64,000 nucleotides of DNA from Pelomonas saccharophila_A (lineage in GTDB: Bacteria; Pseudomonadota; Gammaproteobacteria; Burkholderiales; Burkholderiaceae_C): the NCBI RefSeq assembly GCF_031458095.1, contig NZ_JAVDXU010000005.1, positions 369,628 through 433,627 on the forward strand. The letters are read 5' to 3'. Below, one piece after another: positions 35,572-43,526 of this stretch (the first letter of the stretch is position 1; each line of letters opens with the position of its first letter). The translations under genes and the position numbers were made by a program. The notes under the pieces are model-generated. The model had not been told where the DNA came from, ran no database searches, and was given only the letters and a program-made list of their open reading frames with translations.

Positions 35572-37952
35572 AGGTCGAATCTCAGCTCGGCGGCGTAGCT
35601 GCGCTGCGGGTAGTTGTGGAAATTCCAGTACTGGTAGTTGTTCAGGTTGTCGATGCCGAAGGCGGCGCTCCATTGCCTGTCCATCTTCCACAGCAGGCGC
35701 ATGTCGGCCGTGGTGTATTTGCTGACGCCCATGTAGGCGAAGGGGTTCACGTCGCTGTTGTTCAGTGTGCGGTATTGGCGGCCGCTGTGGCGCACGGCCA
35801 GGCTGGCGCTCCAGTGCTCGTCGAAGCGATAGCCGGTGACGACCGTGGCACGCCAGCGCGGGATGTTGGGCTGCCATTTGCCCATCGTGTCGCCCGGCGT
35901 GCCGACGAAGCCGGCGTTGGCCTTGATCTTTGAATCGGTGTAGGTGAGGCTGGTGTTGAAGTCCAAGCCCTTGAGCCCGACATCCACCGCGCCCAGCGTG
36001 GCTTCCAGGCCGCTGGTGGCGATCTTCTCGACGTTCTGCACGCGGCCGATATTGGTGTTGGCAGCCGGGTCAAACAGGGTCTGGGAGTACAGCGAATCCT
36101 GGGTGGTCTCGGCGAACAGCGTCAGCCGGCCCTGCAGCGCACCCCAGGCCTGTTCGGCGCTGAACTCACCGGTCCAGGACTTCTCGGGTCTGAGGTTGGG
36201 GTCGTTGATGAACCTGGAATTGGCGGTGGACGTCGCGCCATAGAGCTCGGCCACCGTGGGCATGCGCACCGCGCGGCCGACGGAGGCCTTGAGCAGGGTG
36301 TTCGGCGCGACCTGCCAGGACAGCGCCGCCTTGGGCGACAGGAAACGTTCGCGGCGCGACGCATAGGTCTGCGACGACATGGCCGAGAAGTCGGTGCGGC
36401 CGTCGCGCGCTTCCCAGCGTTCGGCGCGCAGGCCCAGCACGGCCTTCCAGTCCGGCGCGATCAGCCAGGCGTCCTGCAAATAGGCGGCCTGCAATTGCGT
36501 GCGGCCGCCGACCTGGCTGGCCAGGGCTCCGGGGCCGTCGGCGAGGTAGTTGCCGGCGATGCTGGAAGTGGCGTAGTCGAGCTTGTAGCCGTCCTGTTGC
36601 AGGCCCAGGTCGACGACATGCGAGCCACCGGCGGGGCGCCAGATGCCTTTGATGGCCAGGGTGTGCCAGCCGGTGCCGCTGCCGTCGGACAGGGTGCCGG
36701 CGCCGCCCGTCAGTGCGCCTGGCTGTGGGTTGGCGCCGGCGTTCTGGCGCTTGTGGTCGCGGTCGTAGTCGTAGAGGCTGGCGGCGACCTCCCAATCCCA
36801 TTCACCGCCGCCGTGGCTCTTCACCGACAGGCCGTGCATGAAGTGCTGCAGCTTTTCGCGCGTGACCGCGAAGTCACTGCCCGTCAAGGCCGCGAATTGC
36901 TTGCCGTCGATGATGACGGCGCCGCCGTAGACCGGCTGGCCGGCCGCATTGCGCAGCCAGCTCTCGGAGTTGCCCTCGCTGGTGTTGCGCCACAGGCCCA
37001 GGGTGTAGCTGGCGCGCAGCGTGGGGCTGAGCTCGTAGGCCAGCTTGAGCTTGGCGTGGTCCTGCACCGTGTGATAGCGCGTGCCCGCCCCGATGAGATA
37101 CCAGGGCGTGTTGGTGGTGTTGAGCTGCAGGACGGCACCGGTCACCGGCTGGGCCGTGCTGTTGGCGGCCGGCGTGGTGCCGGTGCTGGCCGTGCGTGTG
37201 GCAAAGGTCAGGGGCTGCCCTTCGCTGTCGCTGCGGTTGAGGTTGATCCACCAGCTCCAATCCCCGGCGCGGTCGCCGACGGAGGCGCTGGCCTGCCAGG
37301 CGTTGAAGCGGCTCTGATGGCCGTAAAGCTCCGACGACTGGCTGGCGGCGCCGAGCTTGGCATGGGCCTCGAACTTCGTCGGCATGCGCGTCTGGTAGTC
37401 CACCACGGCGCCGACCGAGTTGCCCGGGTAGGCCGCCGAGAAGGGGCCGTACATGACGTCGACGCGCTCGATCTCCTCGGGCGTCACCAGGCCCCAGCGC
37501 GGCGGGAAGCTCAGGCCGCCGACGCCGTTGCCCAGGTAGTTGGACAGCAGCATGCCGTCGGCATAGACGGCCGAGCGCGCGCTGTTGCCGGTGCCCGAGG
37601 CGCGGCTGGAGAGGATGGCGTGGTTGTAGTCGCCGATATAGCGCTTGCGCACCAGCAGGCTGGGCAGGTATTTCAGCGCGTCCTCGGCGTCGGTGGCGTT
37701 GATGCTGCGGGCCATGTCCTCGCGCGTCACCGTCTCGCGGGTGGTCGGGATGTTGCTGGGCAGGGAGGAGGGCGCGGCGCCTTGGACGCGCACGAGGCCG
37801 AGCCTGTTGCGTGGCGTGGGGGCGTCGGTGTCGGCGACCTGAGCTGGCGGCGGCGCGTCGTCGCAATCGCAGTCGTCGCAGGCCTGGGCGAAGGTCCAGA
37901 CGGACAGGGCGGCGCAGGCGGCAGCCGCGCGCGCGAGGGAGTGGGGTTGCAT
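35568..37952 (-). CDS. TonB-dependent outer-membrane receptor, probable copper/metal uptake
   Basis: This 794-aa protein has a signal peptide, a plug domain (about 60-200, with SSRASGTGNSARSAVYADG and IERVDVMYGPFSAAYPGNSV) and a 22-strand-type beta barrel ending in the outer-membrane signature AAELRFDL. Right after the likely cleavage site is a Cys/Asp-rich motif CDDCDCDD (C25, C28, C30), which would put a metal-chelating N-terminus in the periplasm. The partners DUF2946 and YcnI are copper-associated families, so copper is the best guess for the ligand, as for OprC/NosA. The substrate is not proven by sequence. Confidence 0.88.
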   Translation of the reverse strand: MQPHSLARAAAACAALSVWTFAQACDDCDCDDAPPPAQVADTDAPTPRNRLGLVRVQGAAPSSLPSNIPTTRETVTREDMARSINATDAEDALKYLPSLLVRKRYIGDYNHAILSSRASGTGNSARSAVYADGMLLSNYLGNGVGGLSFPPRWGLVTPEEIERVDVMYGPFSAAYPGNSVGAVVDYQTRMPTKFEAHAKLGAASQSSELYGHQSRFNAWQASASVGDRAGDWSWWINLNRSDSEGQPLTFATRTASTGTTPAANSTAQPVTGAVLQLNTTNTPWYLIGAGTRYHTVQDHAKLKLAYELSPTLRASYTLGLWRNTSEGNSESWLRNAAGQPVYGGAVIIDGKQFAALTGSDFAVTREKLQHFMHGLSVKSHGGGEWDWEVAASLYDYDRDHKRQNAGANPQPGALTGGAGTLSDGSGTGWHTLAIKGIWRPAGGSHVVDLGLQQDGYKLDYATSSIAGNYLADGPGALASQVGGRTQLQAAYLQDAWLIAPDWKAVLGLRAERWEARDGRTDFSAMSSQTYASRRERFLSPKAALSWQVAPNTLLKASVGRAVRMPTVAELYGATSTANSRFINDPNLRPEKSWTGEFSAEQAWGALQGRLTLFAETTQDSLYSQTLFDPAANTNIGRVQNVEKIATSGLEATLGAVDVGLKGLDFNTSLTYTDSKIKANAGFVGTPGDTMGKWQPNIPRWRATVVTGYRFDEHWSASLAVRHSGRQYRTLNNSDVNPFAYMGVSKYTTADMRLLWKMDRQWSAAFGIDNLNNYQYWNFHNYPQRSYAAELRFDL

Positions 37953-38032
37953 GCAGGGGCAGGATCTGGGTCGGCCATCGCCCTGGGGGCGACGGCAAAG
38001 CGCCGGGCCTCGCGGCCGCGGCGACGGATGAC

Positions 38033-38422
38033 TCAGATCAGCCCGGGTGGGGCGCGAGCGCTGGCAGGCCGCCAGGCGTGGGGGGTGACGGGGGCGGTCC
38101 AGAAGCGCTCGGGGGCTTGCAGAATCAGGTCGTCACGCAACTGCAGTTCGGGCGCCGCGGGTGCTTCGATGAGATCGGCCGCGCCCAGATGGCAGGCCGG
38201 GCAATGGCCATGGGCCAGCAGGTCCAGGGCCTTCTCGATGGGCTTGGGTTGGACGGCGCTCGTCGAGGCCGAAGGTGAGCGGCAGATGTCCTGCCAGGCC
38301 GAGAAGTCGCCCCGCGCATGGGCCAGCGCCGCGCTGATGCCCGGCGCCAGCACGCCCAGCAGGAACACGGCCAACAGCCACCAGGATTGGCGGCGGGCGC
38401 GGGCGTGCGTCAGCTTGGGCAT
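38033..38422 (-). CDS. DUF2946 family protein
   Basis: This 129-aa protein has an N-terminal membrane/signal helix (WWLLAVFLLGVLAPGISAALA) and the DUF2946 motif HGHCPACHLG (His/Cys cluster) near the middle. DUF2946 proteins are often next to copper TonB receptors and are thought to be metal-linked, but their mechanism is unknown. It is the first gene of a minus-strand operon (DUF2946, TonB receptor, YcnI-like) with an 80-bp gap to the receptor gene. It is divergent from a TlpA-like thioredoxin gene. Confidence 0.8.
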   Translation of the reverse strand: MPKLTHARARRQSWWLLAVFLLGVLAPGISAALAHARGDFSAWQDICRSPSASTSAVQPKPIEKALDLLAHGHCPACHLGAADLIEAPAAPELQLRDDLILQAPERFWTAPVTPHAWRPASARAPPGLI

Positions 38423-38501
38423 ACTGGGATTCTAGGTGGGGGGGCATCGCAGGGGATGCCCTAGGCTTCTCCTCTCCCCACCGGGTGCTGAAAGAAGCCG
38501 A

Positions 38502-39053
38502 ATGAACAAGGAAATCGTGGATCGACGCGGCTTGCTGGCCTGGGCGGGCCTGGCCGCGCTGACGGGCAGCCTGCCCGCACATGCCGAGGATGCCCCCAAG
38601 GCCGGGCCCGCGCGGCCGCCGCTGGAGCGCGTGGCGACCGACGCGCCGCTGGGCAAGGTGCTGGACGGCAAGGAGCTGAAGCTGTCCGACTACGAGGGCA
38701 AGGTCGTCGTCGTCAATTTCTGGGCTTCCTGGTGCGGCTACTGCCGCGAGGAGTTCCCCTATCTGGACAAGCTGCAGCGCGCCGCCGCCGACCGGTTGCA
38801 GGTCGTGTCCGTCAATACCGAGGAGCGCGACGTCTTTCGCAAGCTGTCCCGGGCCCTGGCCGAGCATGTGCAGCTGACCTTGGCCTATGACCCGGGCAAG
38901 GCCTGCCAGGAAACCTTCAAGGCACCGGGTTCTCTGCCCTATACCGTCGTGCTGCGACGCGACCGCAGTGTCGCCGGCATCAAGACGGGCTGGGGCGAGA
39001 GCAGCTTGAAGGGCCTGGTCGACATGGTCAACGCGGCGATCACCGCGGCCTGA
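38502..39053 (+). CDS. TlpA-like periplasmic thioredoxin
   Basis: This 183-aa protein has a signal peptide (GLLAWAGLAALTGSLPAHA, preceded by DRRG, so possibly Tat-type) and a thioredoxin-like domain with the active site WASWCGYC. The TlpA/ResA pattern VVVNFWASWCGYCREEFPYL and the cis-Pro segment GSLPYTVVL are clear. Such proteins reduce disulfides in cytochrome c maturation or in copper-centre assembly. The divergent copper-type operon makes a metal-related role plausible. I start at MNKEIVDRRG (38502). Confidence 0.87.
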   Translation: MNKEIVDRRGLLAWAGLAALTGSLPAHAEDAPKAGPARPPLERVATDAPLGKVLDGKELKLSDYEGKVVVVNFWASWCGYCREEFPYLDKLQRAAADRLQVVSVNTEERDVFRKLSRALAEHVQLTLAYDPGKACQETFKAPGSLPYTVVLRRDRSVAGIKTGWGESSLKGLVDMVNAAITAA

Positions 39054-39056
39054 AGC

Positions 39057-40283
39057 TCAGGCGGCCAGCAACTCGGCGAGGGCGCCGGCGACCACTTGCG
39101 TGGCTCGCTGGAGGTCGTCCAGCACCAGATGTTCATCGGCCCGCTTGGCATTGCTCTCAAGCACCGTGCGCGGCCCGGCGCCGTAGATGGCAGCCGGGAT
39201 GCCGTGGGCGGTGTACAGGCGCACGTCGGTGTACAGCGGCGTGCCCGAGGTCGGGATGGGCTCGCCGAACACCGCCTCACCATGCCTTTGCAGCGCGGCC
39301 ACCAGCGGCGCGGCACCGGGCAGGGGCTTCATGGAGCTGGCCAGCAGCAGGCGCTTGATGTCGAGCTTGATGCCCGGGCTCTGCGCGACCGTGTTCTCGA
39401 TCAGCGCGCGCACCTCGGCCTCGACGGCCGCCGGGTCTTCCTCGGGGATCATGCGGCGGTCCAGCTTGAGGACGACCTTGCCGGGCACGACATTGGTGTT
39501 GCTGCCGCCTTCGATGCGGCCCACGTTCAGATAGGGGTGGGTGATGCCGGCCACCTCGGAGCGGCGCATCTTCAGCACGTCGTTGTGGGCGTAGAGCGCC
39601 GTCAGCAGCTTCGTTGCCGCCTGCAGCGCGTCGATGCCGGTGCTCGGATAGGCCGCATGCGAGGCCAGGCCGTGCAGGGTGACCTCCATCTGCAGGCAGC
39701 CGTTGTGGGCCGTGACAACCTGGTAGCTGAAGCCGGCGGCGATCAGGTAGTCGGGCTTGGTGAGGCCTTTTTGCAGCAGCCAGCCCGGGCCCAGCTCGCC
39801 GCCGAATTCCTCGTCGTAGGTGAAGTGCAGCTCGACGGCGCCCTTGAGCTTCAGCCCGGAGTTCTTCAGCGCCAGCAGCGCAAACGTGTAGGTCGCAAAG
39901 TCGCTCTTGCTGACGGCCGACGCGCGGCCAAAGAGCTTGCCGTCTTCGATCTCGGCGCCATAGGGCTGGTGCACCCATCCCTCGCCGGGCGGCACCACGT
40001 CGCCATGGGCATTCAGTGCAATCGTCGGGCCGTCTTCGCTGAAGCGATGCCGCACGATGAGGTTGGTGATGGACTGCATGCCTGCTGCCTGCACATCGGC
40101 AGTCGGCACGGCGTGCTTCTCGACCTCGAAGCCGAGCTCGGTCAGCAGTTCGGCCGTGCGGTCGGCGTGCGGTGCGTTGTTGCCGGGCGGCGTGTCGGTG
40201 GGGATGCGGACGAGGGCCTGGAGGAAGCGGACTTCGTCGTTGAAGTGGCCGGCAATCCAGGCGTCAATGGCGTTCTGTGTCAT
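39057..40283 (-). CDS. M20-family hydrolase homologue with altered metal site
   Basis: This 408-aa protein has the two-domain M20 (ArgE/DapE) layout. HGD (H93, D95), the catalytic pair YDEEFGG (E158, E159) and the dimerisation-domain His209 in ASHAA are present. Compared with E. coli ArgE, the bridging Asp of G-x-x-x-x-D-M-K-G is Val124 (the local sequence is ASAVSKSD). The Glu of GEPT is lost (AAGFSYQ), and the C-terminal His ligand is Lys380 (AKRADEH). So the usual two-zinc site looks incomplete. It is the third gene of a purine-degradation operon (ATGA overlap with uraD-allC), so an action on a ureide or its product, or a non-enzymatic role, is possible. The function is unknown. Confidence 0.8.
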   Translation of the reverse strand: MTQNAIDAWIAGHFNDEVRFLQALVRIPTDTPPGNNAPHADRTAELLTELGFEVEKHAVPTADVQAAGMQSITNLIVRHRFSEDGPTIALNAHGDVVPPGEGWVHQPYGAEIEDGKLFGRASAVSKSDFATYTFALLALKNSGLKLKGAVELHFTYDEEFGGELGPGWLLQKGLTKPDYLIAAGFSYQVVTAHNGCLQMEVTLHGLASHAAYPSTGIDALQAATKLLTALYAHNDVLKMRRSEVAGITHPYLNVGRIEGGSNTNVVPGKVVLKLDRRMIPEEDPAAVEAEVRALIENTVAQSPGIKLDIKRLLLASSMKPLPGAAPLVAALQRHGEAVFGEPIPTSGTPLYTDVRLYTAHGIPAAIYGAGPRTVLESNAKRADEHLVLDDLQRATQVVAGALAELLAA

Positions 40284-42025
40284 AGGGTATCGAGCAAACG
40301 TTCAAACGCGCGGATGGACAGTTCGGCGTCATCCACCGTCACCGATTCCAGCGGGTTGTGGCTGATGCCGCCATTGCCGCCGCGCACGAACAGCATGGCC
40401 TGGGGCAGCAGTTCGTGGATCTTCATGGCGTCATGGCCGGCGCCCGAGGGCAGGCGGTGGATGGGCAGGCCCAGTTGGGCGACCGCGGCCTCCCAGCGCG
40501 ACTGCCAGGTGGCGTCGCTGGGCGCGGCGTTGGCGGCCAGCGTGGGCTGCAGCGTGTAGCTCAGGCCGCGGCGCTCGCAGATCTCGTCGAGCTTGGCGCG
40601 CACGTCGGCATCCAGCGCGTCGCGCGCGTCGTCGGTCGTCGCACGCAGGTCCAGGCTGAAACGGCAGCGGCCGGGGATGACGTTGATGGAGCCGGACGGC
40701 ACCTCCAGCATGCCGACGGTGCCGACGACATCGGGCACGGCGGCGGCGCGCTGCTCGGTGAACAGGATGAGCTCGGCCACCCCGGCCGCGGCGTCGCGGC
40801 GCTGGCCCATGGGCGTGGTGCCGGCATGGCTGGCCAGGCCGATGATCTCGCCGGTGTAGCGGCGGCTGCCGTTGATGCTGGTGACGATGCCCAGCGGCAG
40901 GTCGAGGCTGTCCAGCACCGGGCCTTGCTCGATATGGGCTTCGACAAAGCCGAGGTAGCGCGAGGCGTCGCGCTTGACCGTCTGGATGGCCTGCATCGTG
41001 CCGGGTAGACCGGCAGCCTGCATCGCATCGCGCAGCGTGATGCCCGCCGCATCGGTCTGGTCGAGCCAGGCGGGTTGGAAACTGCCGATCAGCGCGCTCG
41101 AGCCGAGGAAGTCGGCCGGGTAGCGCTGGCCCTCTTCCTCGGAGAAACCGACGACTTCGAGGCCGAAGGGTAGGCGCTTGCCTTGGCGGTGCAGTTCGCG
41201 CACGACCAGCATGGGCACAAAAATGCCCAGCCGCCCGTCGAAGCGCCCGGCGCGGCGCACGGTGTCGTAATGGCTGCCGGTCAGCAGCGTCTTGTCGCCC
41301 GTGCCCTTGTAGAGGCCGACGACATTGCCCACCGCGTCACGGCTGACCTCGTCGAAGCCGCATTCGCGCATCCAGGCCATCAGCTGCTCGGCGACGGCCG
41401 TGTGGGCCGGCGTGGCATAGGTGCAGGTCAGGAAATCCTCGGTGTCGCTGTGGGCAGCCAGTGCAGCGGCCCAGTCCCAGAGCTGTTCACCGAGTTCAGG
41501 CTTCACGCCGAACTTGTCGTTGAGGCGGATCTCGGCGATGCGGTGGATCTGGCGCAAACACTCGGCGCGCTCCAGGTCCGGGTGGGCGCGCAGCCGTCGC
41601 TCAAAGGTGGCGATGATCTCGGCGCGCGTGAATCCCGTGCCACGTGGCCCGCGCACGGCCAAGATAAATGGAAAGCCGAAGCGCGCGTTGTAGTCGGCGT
41701 TGAGCTTTTGCAGCTTCGCGAATTCCTCCGGCGTGCAGGCCGTCAGCCCGGCCTTCTGCTGCTCGTTGGTCGACTCTGCTGTCAGCTCGCCCGCCACCGC
41801 TGCCTTGCCGGCCAGCTCGGGGTGGGCGCGGATCAGGCCGAGTTGCTCGTCGACGCTGGCCTCGCGCACCACGCGGGCCAGGGCCACCTTCAGCGCGGCC
41901 AGGCTCTTGAAGGGGCGTGCAGCCGCGGCGCGCTCGGCGATCCACGGCGAGTGTTCGTAGGTGCCGTCCAGCAGCGCGACGAAGTCCGCGGCGCTGGCTT
42001 GATTGAGTTGGTCGAGAGTCATCAT
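40280..42025 (-). CDS. OHCU decarboxylase (UraD) fused to allantoate amidohydrolase (AllC)
   Basis: This 581-aa protein joins two steps of urate breakdown. Residues ~1-165 are UraD, which decarboxylates OHCU to S-allantoin; the catalytic His68 lies in IRAHPELAGK. Residues ~170-581 are an AllC-type M20 amidohydrolase that turns allantoate into ureidoglycine/ureidoglycolate. Its metal ligands are visible in TGSHYDTV, GRFDGRLG, FSEEEGQRY, AHIEQGPVLD and GGISHNP. The fusion is known in some Burkholderiales. The first ATG (42025) overlaps the puuE stop (ATGA); a second ATG follows directly. The stop overlaps the M20-homologue start. Confidence 0.93.
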   Translation of the reverse strand: MMTLDQLNQASAADFVALLDGTYEHSPWIAERAAAARPFKSLAALKVALARVVREASVDEQLGLIRAHPELAGKAAVAGELTAESTNEQQKAGLTACTPEEFAKLQKLNADYNARFGFPFILAVRGPRGTGFTRAEIIATFERRLRAHPDLERAECLRQIHRIAEIRLNDKFGVKPELGEQLWDWAAALAAHSDTEDFLTCTYATPAHTAVAEQLMAWMRECGFDEVSRDAVGNVVGLYKGTGDKTLLTGSHYDTVRRAGRFDGRLGIFVPMLVVRELHRQGKRLPFGLEVVGFSEEEGQRYPADFLGSSALIGSFQPAWLDQTDAAGITLRDAMQAAGLPGTMQAIQTVKRDASRYLGFVEAHIEQGPVLDSLDLPLGIVTSINGSRRYTGEIIGLASHAGTTPMGQRRDAAAGVAELILFTEQRAAAVPDVVGTVGMLEVPSGSINVIPGRCRFSLDLRATTDDARDALDADVRAKLDEICERRGLSYTLQPTLAANAAPSDATWQSRWEAAVAQLGLPIHRLPSGAGHDAMKIHELLPQAMLFVRGGNGGISHNPLESVTVDDAELSIRAFERLLDTL

Positions 42026-42978
42026 TCCCAGACGAAGGCCGTCTTGGCGTCAAAGGGGTGGACGGCTTTCCAGTGTCGCGCGATGTCCAGGCGCCGGCAG
42101 ACCCAGACGCGGTCATGCGCCTCGATATGGTCCAGGAACTTCTGCAGTGCGCGCATGCGCCCCGGGCGGCCCAGCAGGCGGCAGTGCATGCCGATGCTCA
42201 TCATCTTCGGGCTGTCGGCGCCTTCGGCATAGAGCACGTCAAAGGAATCACGCAGGTACTCGAAGAAGGGCTCTGAATGGCTGAAGCCCTGGGGCAGGGC
42301 GAAGCGCATGTCATTGCAGTCCAGCGTGTAGGGCACGACCAGATGGGGCGCCAGCTCGCCATTGGTCTTGCGGACCTGCAGCCAGAAGGGCAGGTCGTCG
42401 CCGTAGTAGTCGCTGTCGTACTCGAAGCCGCCAAAGTCGGCCACCAGGCGGCGGGTGTTGGGGCTGTCGCGGCCGGTGTACCAACCCAGGCCATGCGGGT
42501 CGCGGCCCAGGGTCAGGCGCTTGAGGCTGGCCATGGCCTGGGCCAGGTGGGCGCGTTCGGTGTCCTCCTCCATGTTCTGGTAGTGGATCCAGCGCCAGCC
42601 GTGGGAGGCGATCTCATGGTCCAGCTCCACAAAGGCCTGGGTCACGTCGGGGTGGCGCTCCAGCGCCATGCCCACGCCGAAGACGGTCAGCGGCAGGGCG
42701 CGCTGCTCGAATTCCTTCAAGAGCCGCCAGACGCCGACGCGCGAGCCGTATTCGTAGATGCCCTCCATGCTCAGGTGGCGGGCTGGATAGCTGGCCGGGT
42801 TGAACATCTCTGACAGGAATTGCTCGCTGCCGGCATCGCCATGCAGCACCGAGTTTTCGCCGCCTTCCTCGTAGTTGAGGACGAACTGCACGGCCACTCG
42901 GGCGCCCCCGGGCCACTGCGCATGGGGCGGGTTCTCGCCGTAGCCGATCAAATCGCGGGGGTAGCGGGCGTTGCTCAT
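42022..42978 (-). CDS. puuE: Allantoinase PuuE (polysaccharide-deacetylase fold)
   Basis: PuuE hydrolyses allantoin to allantoate and is a member of the polysaccharide-deacetylase superfamily, unrelated to the amidohydrolase-type AllB. The 318-aa protein opens YPRDLIGYGENPPHAQWPGG and shows VLNYEEGGENSVLHGD, HEIASHGWRWIHYQ and LDCNDMRFALPQGF, all typical of PuuE. The ATG at 42978 is chosen by homology; the SD is weak. It is the first gene of the minus-strand half of the purine region and faces hiuH across a gap filled by a long inverted repeat. Confidence 0.93.
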   Translation of the reverse strand: MSNARYPRDLIGYGENPPHAQWPGGARVAVQFVLNYEEGGENSVLHGDAGSEQFLSEMFNPASYPARHLSMEGIYEYGSRVGVWRLLKEFEQRALPLTVFGVGMALERHPDVTQAFVELDHEIASHGWRWIHYQNMEEDTERAHLAQAMASLKRLTLGRDPHGLGWYTGRDSPNTRRLVADFGGFEYDSDYYGDDLPFWLQVRKTNGELAPHLVVPYTLDCNDMRFALPQGFSHSEPFFEYLRDSFDVLYAEGADSPKMMSIGMHCRLLGRPGRMRALQKFLDHIEAHDRVWVCRRLDIARHWKAVHPFDAKTAFVWE

Positions 42979-42996
42979 CCCTACACTTTGCCCTAA

Positions 42997-43157
42997 GGAA
43001 GCGCTGAGCAAGCCCCTCGCGGCGCGCGCATCCTGGCTACGGGCGCTCGCGGCGTTGCAAATCCGCGCCATAGCACGAGCTATGGCTGCGGTTTGCGTCT
43101 GGCGCTGCATCCCGTATCCAGGCGCGCGCACTCGCGAGGGGCTCGCCCAGCGCTTCC
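42997..43157. repeat. Long imperfect inverted repeat (~161 bp)
   Basis: Arms of about 78 nt, left from 42997 and right ending at 43157, are complementary along most of their length. The ends GGAAGCGCTG(A/G)GC and CCCCTCGCG are nearly perfect, and the centre is GCCATAGC-ACGA-GCTATGGC (43067-43086). As RNA it would form one long hairpin on either strand. It occupies almost the whole puuE-hiuH divergent gap, leaving under 20 bp to each start codon. It has the look of a dispersed REP/MITE-like element, but copy number cannot be judged from one window. Confidence 0.85.
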
Positions 43158-43172
43158 ATCAACGGAGATTCC

Positions 43173-43526
43173 ATGGGCAAACTCACAACACATGTGCTGG
43201 ACACCGCCAACGGCTGCCCGGCCGCCGGCATGGCCGTACGGCTCTACCGCTTCGACGCGGAAGGCCCCAAATGGCTGCGCAGCCTGCACCTGAACGCCGA
43301 CGGCCGTGCCGATGGGCCGGTGCTGGAGGGGGCGACCTTCATGGCCGGCCGCTACCGCCTGGTCTTCGAGGTGGCGGCCTATTTCCGCGCCCGCGGCGAC
43401 AAGCTGCCCGAGCCCGCCTTCCTGGACGAGGTGCCGCTGGATTTCGGCATTGCCGACGAGAGCAGCCACTACCACGTGCCCCTGCTGGCCTCGCCCTGGA
43501 GCTATTCAACTTACCGTGGAAGCTGA
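43173..43526 (+). CDS. 5-hydroxyisourate hydrolase (transthyretin-like)
   Basis: HIU hydrolase opens 5-hydroxyisourate, the product of urate oxidation, to OHCU, which UraD then decarboxylates. The 117-aa length and the family landmarks LTTHVLDTANGCPA, the SHYHVPLLASPWSYSTYRGS end (HYHVPLL and YRGS) and FMAGRYRLVFEV are all present. The SD CGGAG precedes the ATG. It lacks a signal peptide and is cytoplasmic. The xdhC reading frame overlaps its last codons. Confidence 0.95.
   Translation: MGKLTTHVLDTANGCPAAGMAVRLYRFDAEGPKWLRSLHLNADGRADGPVLEGATFMAGRYRLVFEVAAYFRARGDKLPEPAFLDEVPLDFGIADESSHYHVPLLASPWSYSTYRGS

Noticed and set aside
35568..37952. TonB receptor read as a lipoprotein because Cys follows the signal peptide
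   Set aside because: The residues before Cys25 (FAQA) lack the Leu at -3 expected of a lipobox; a normal signal peptidase I site is more likely.
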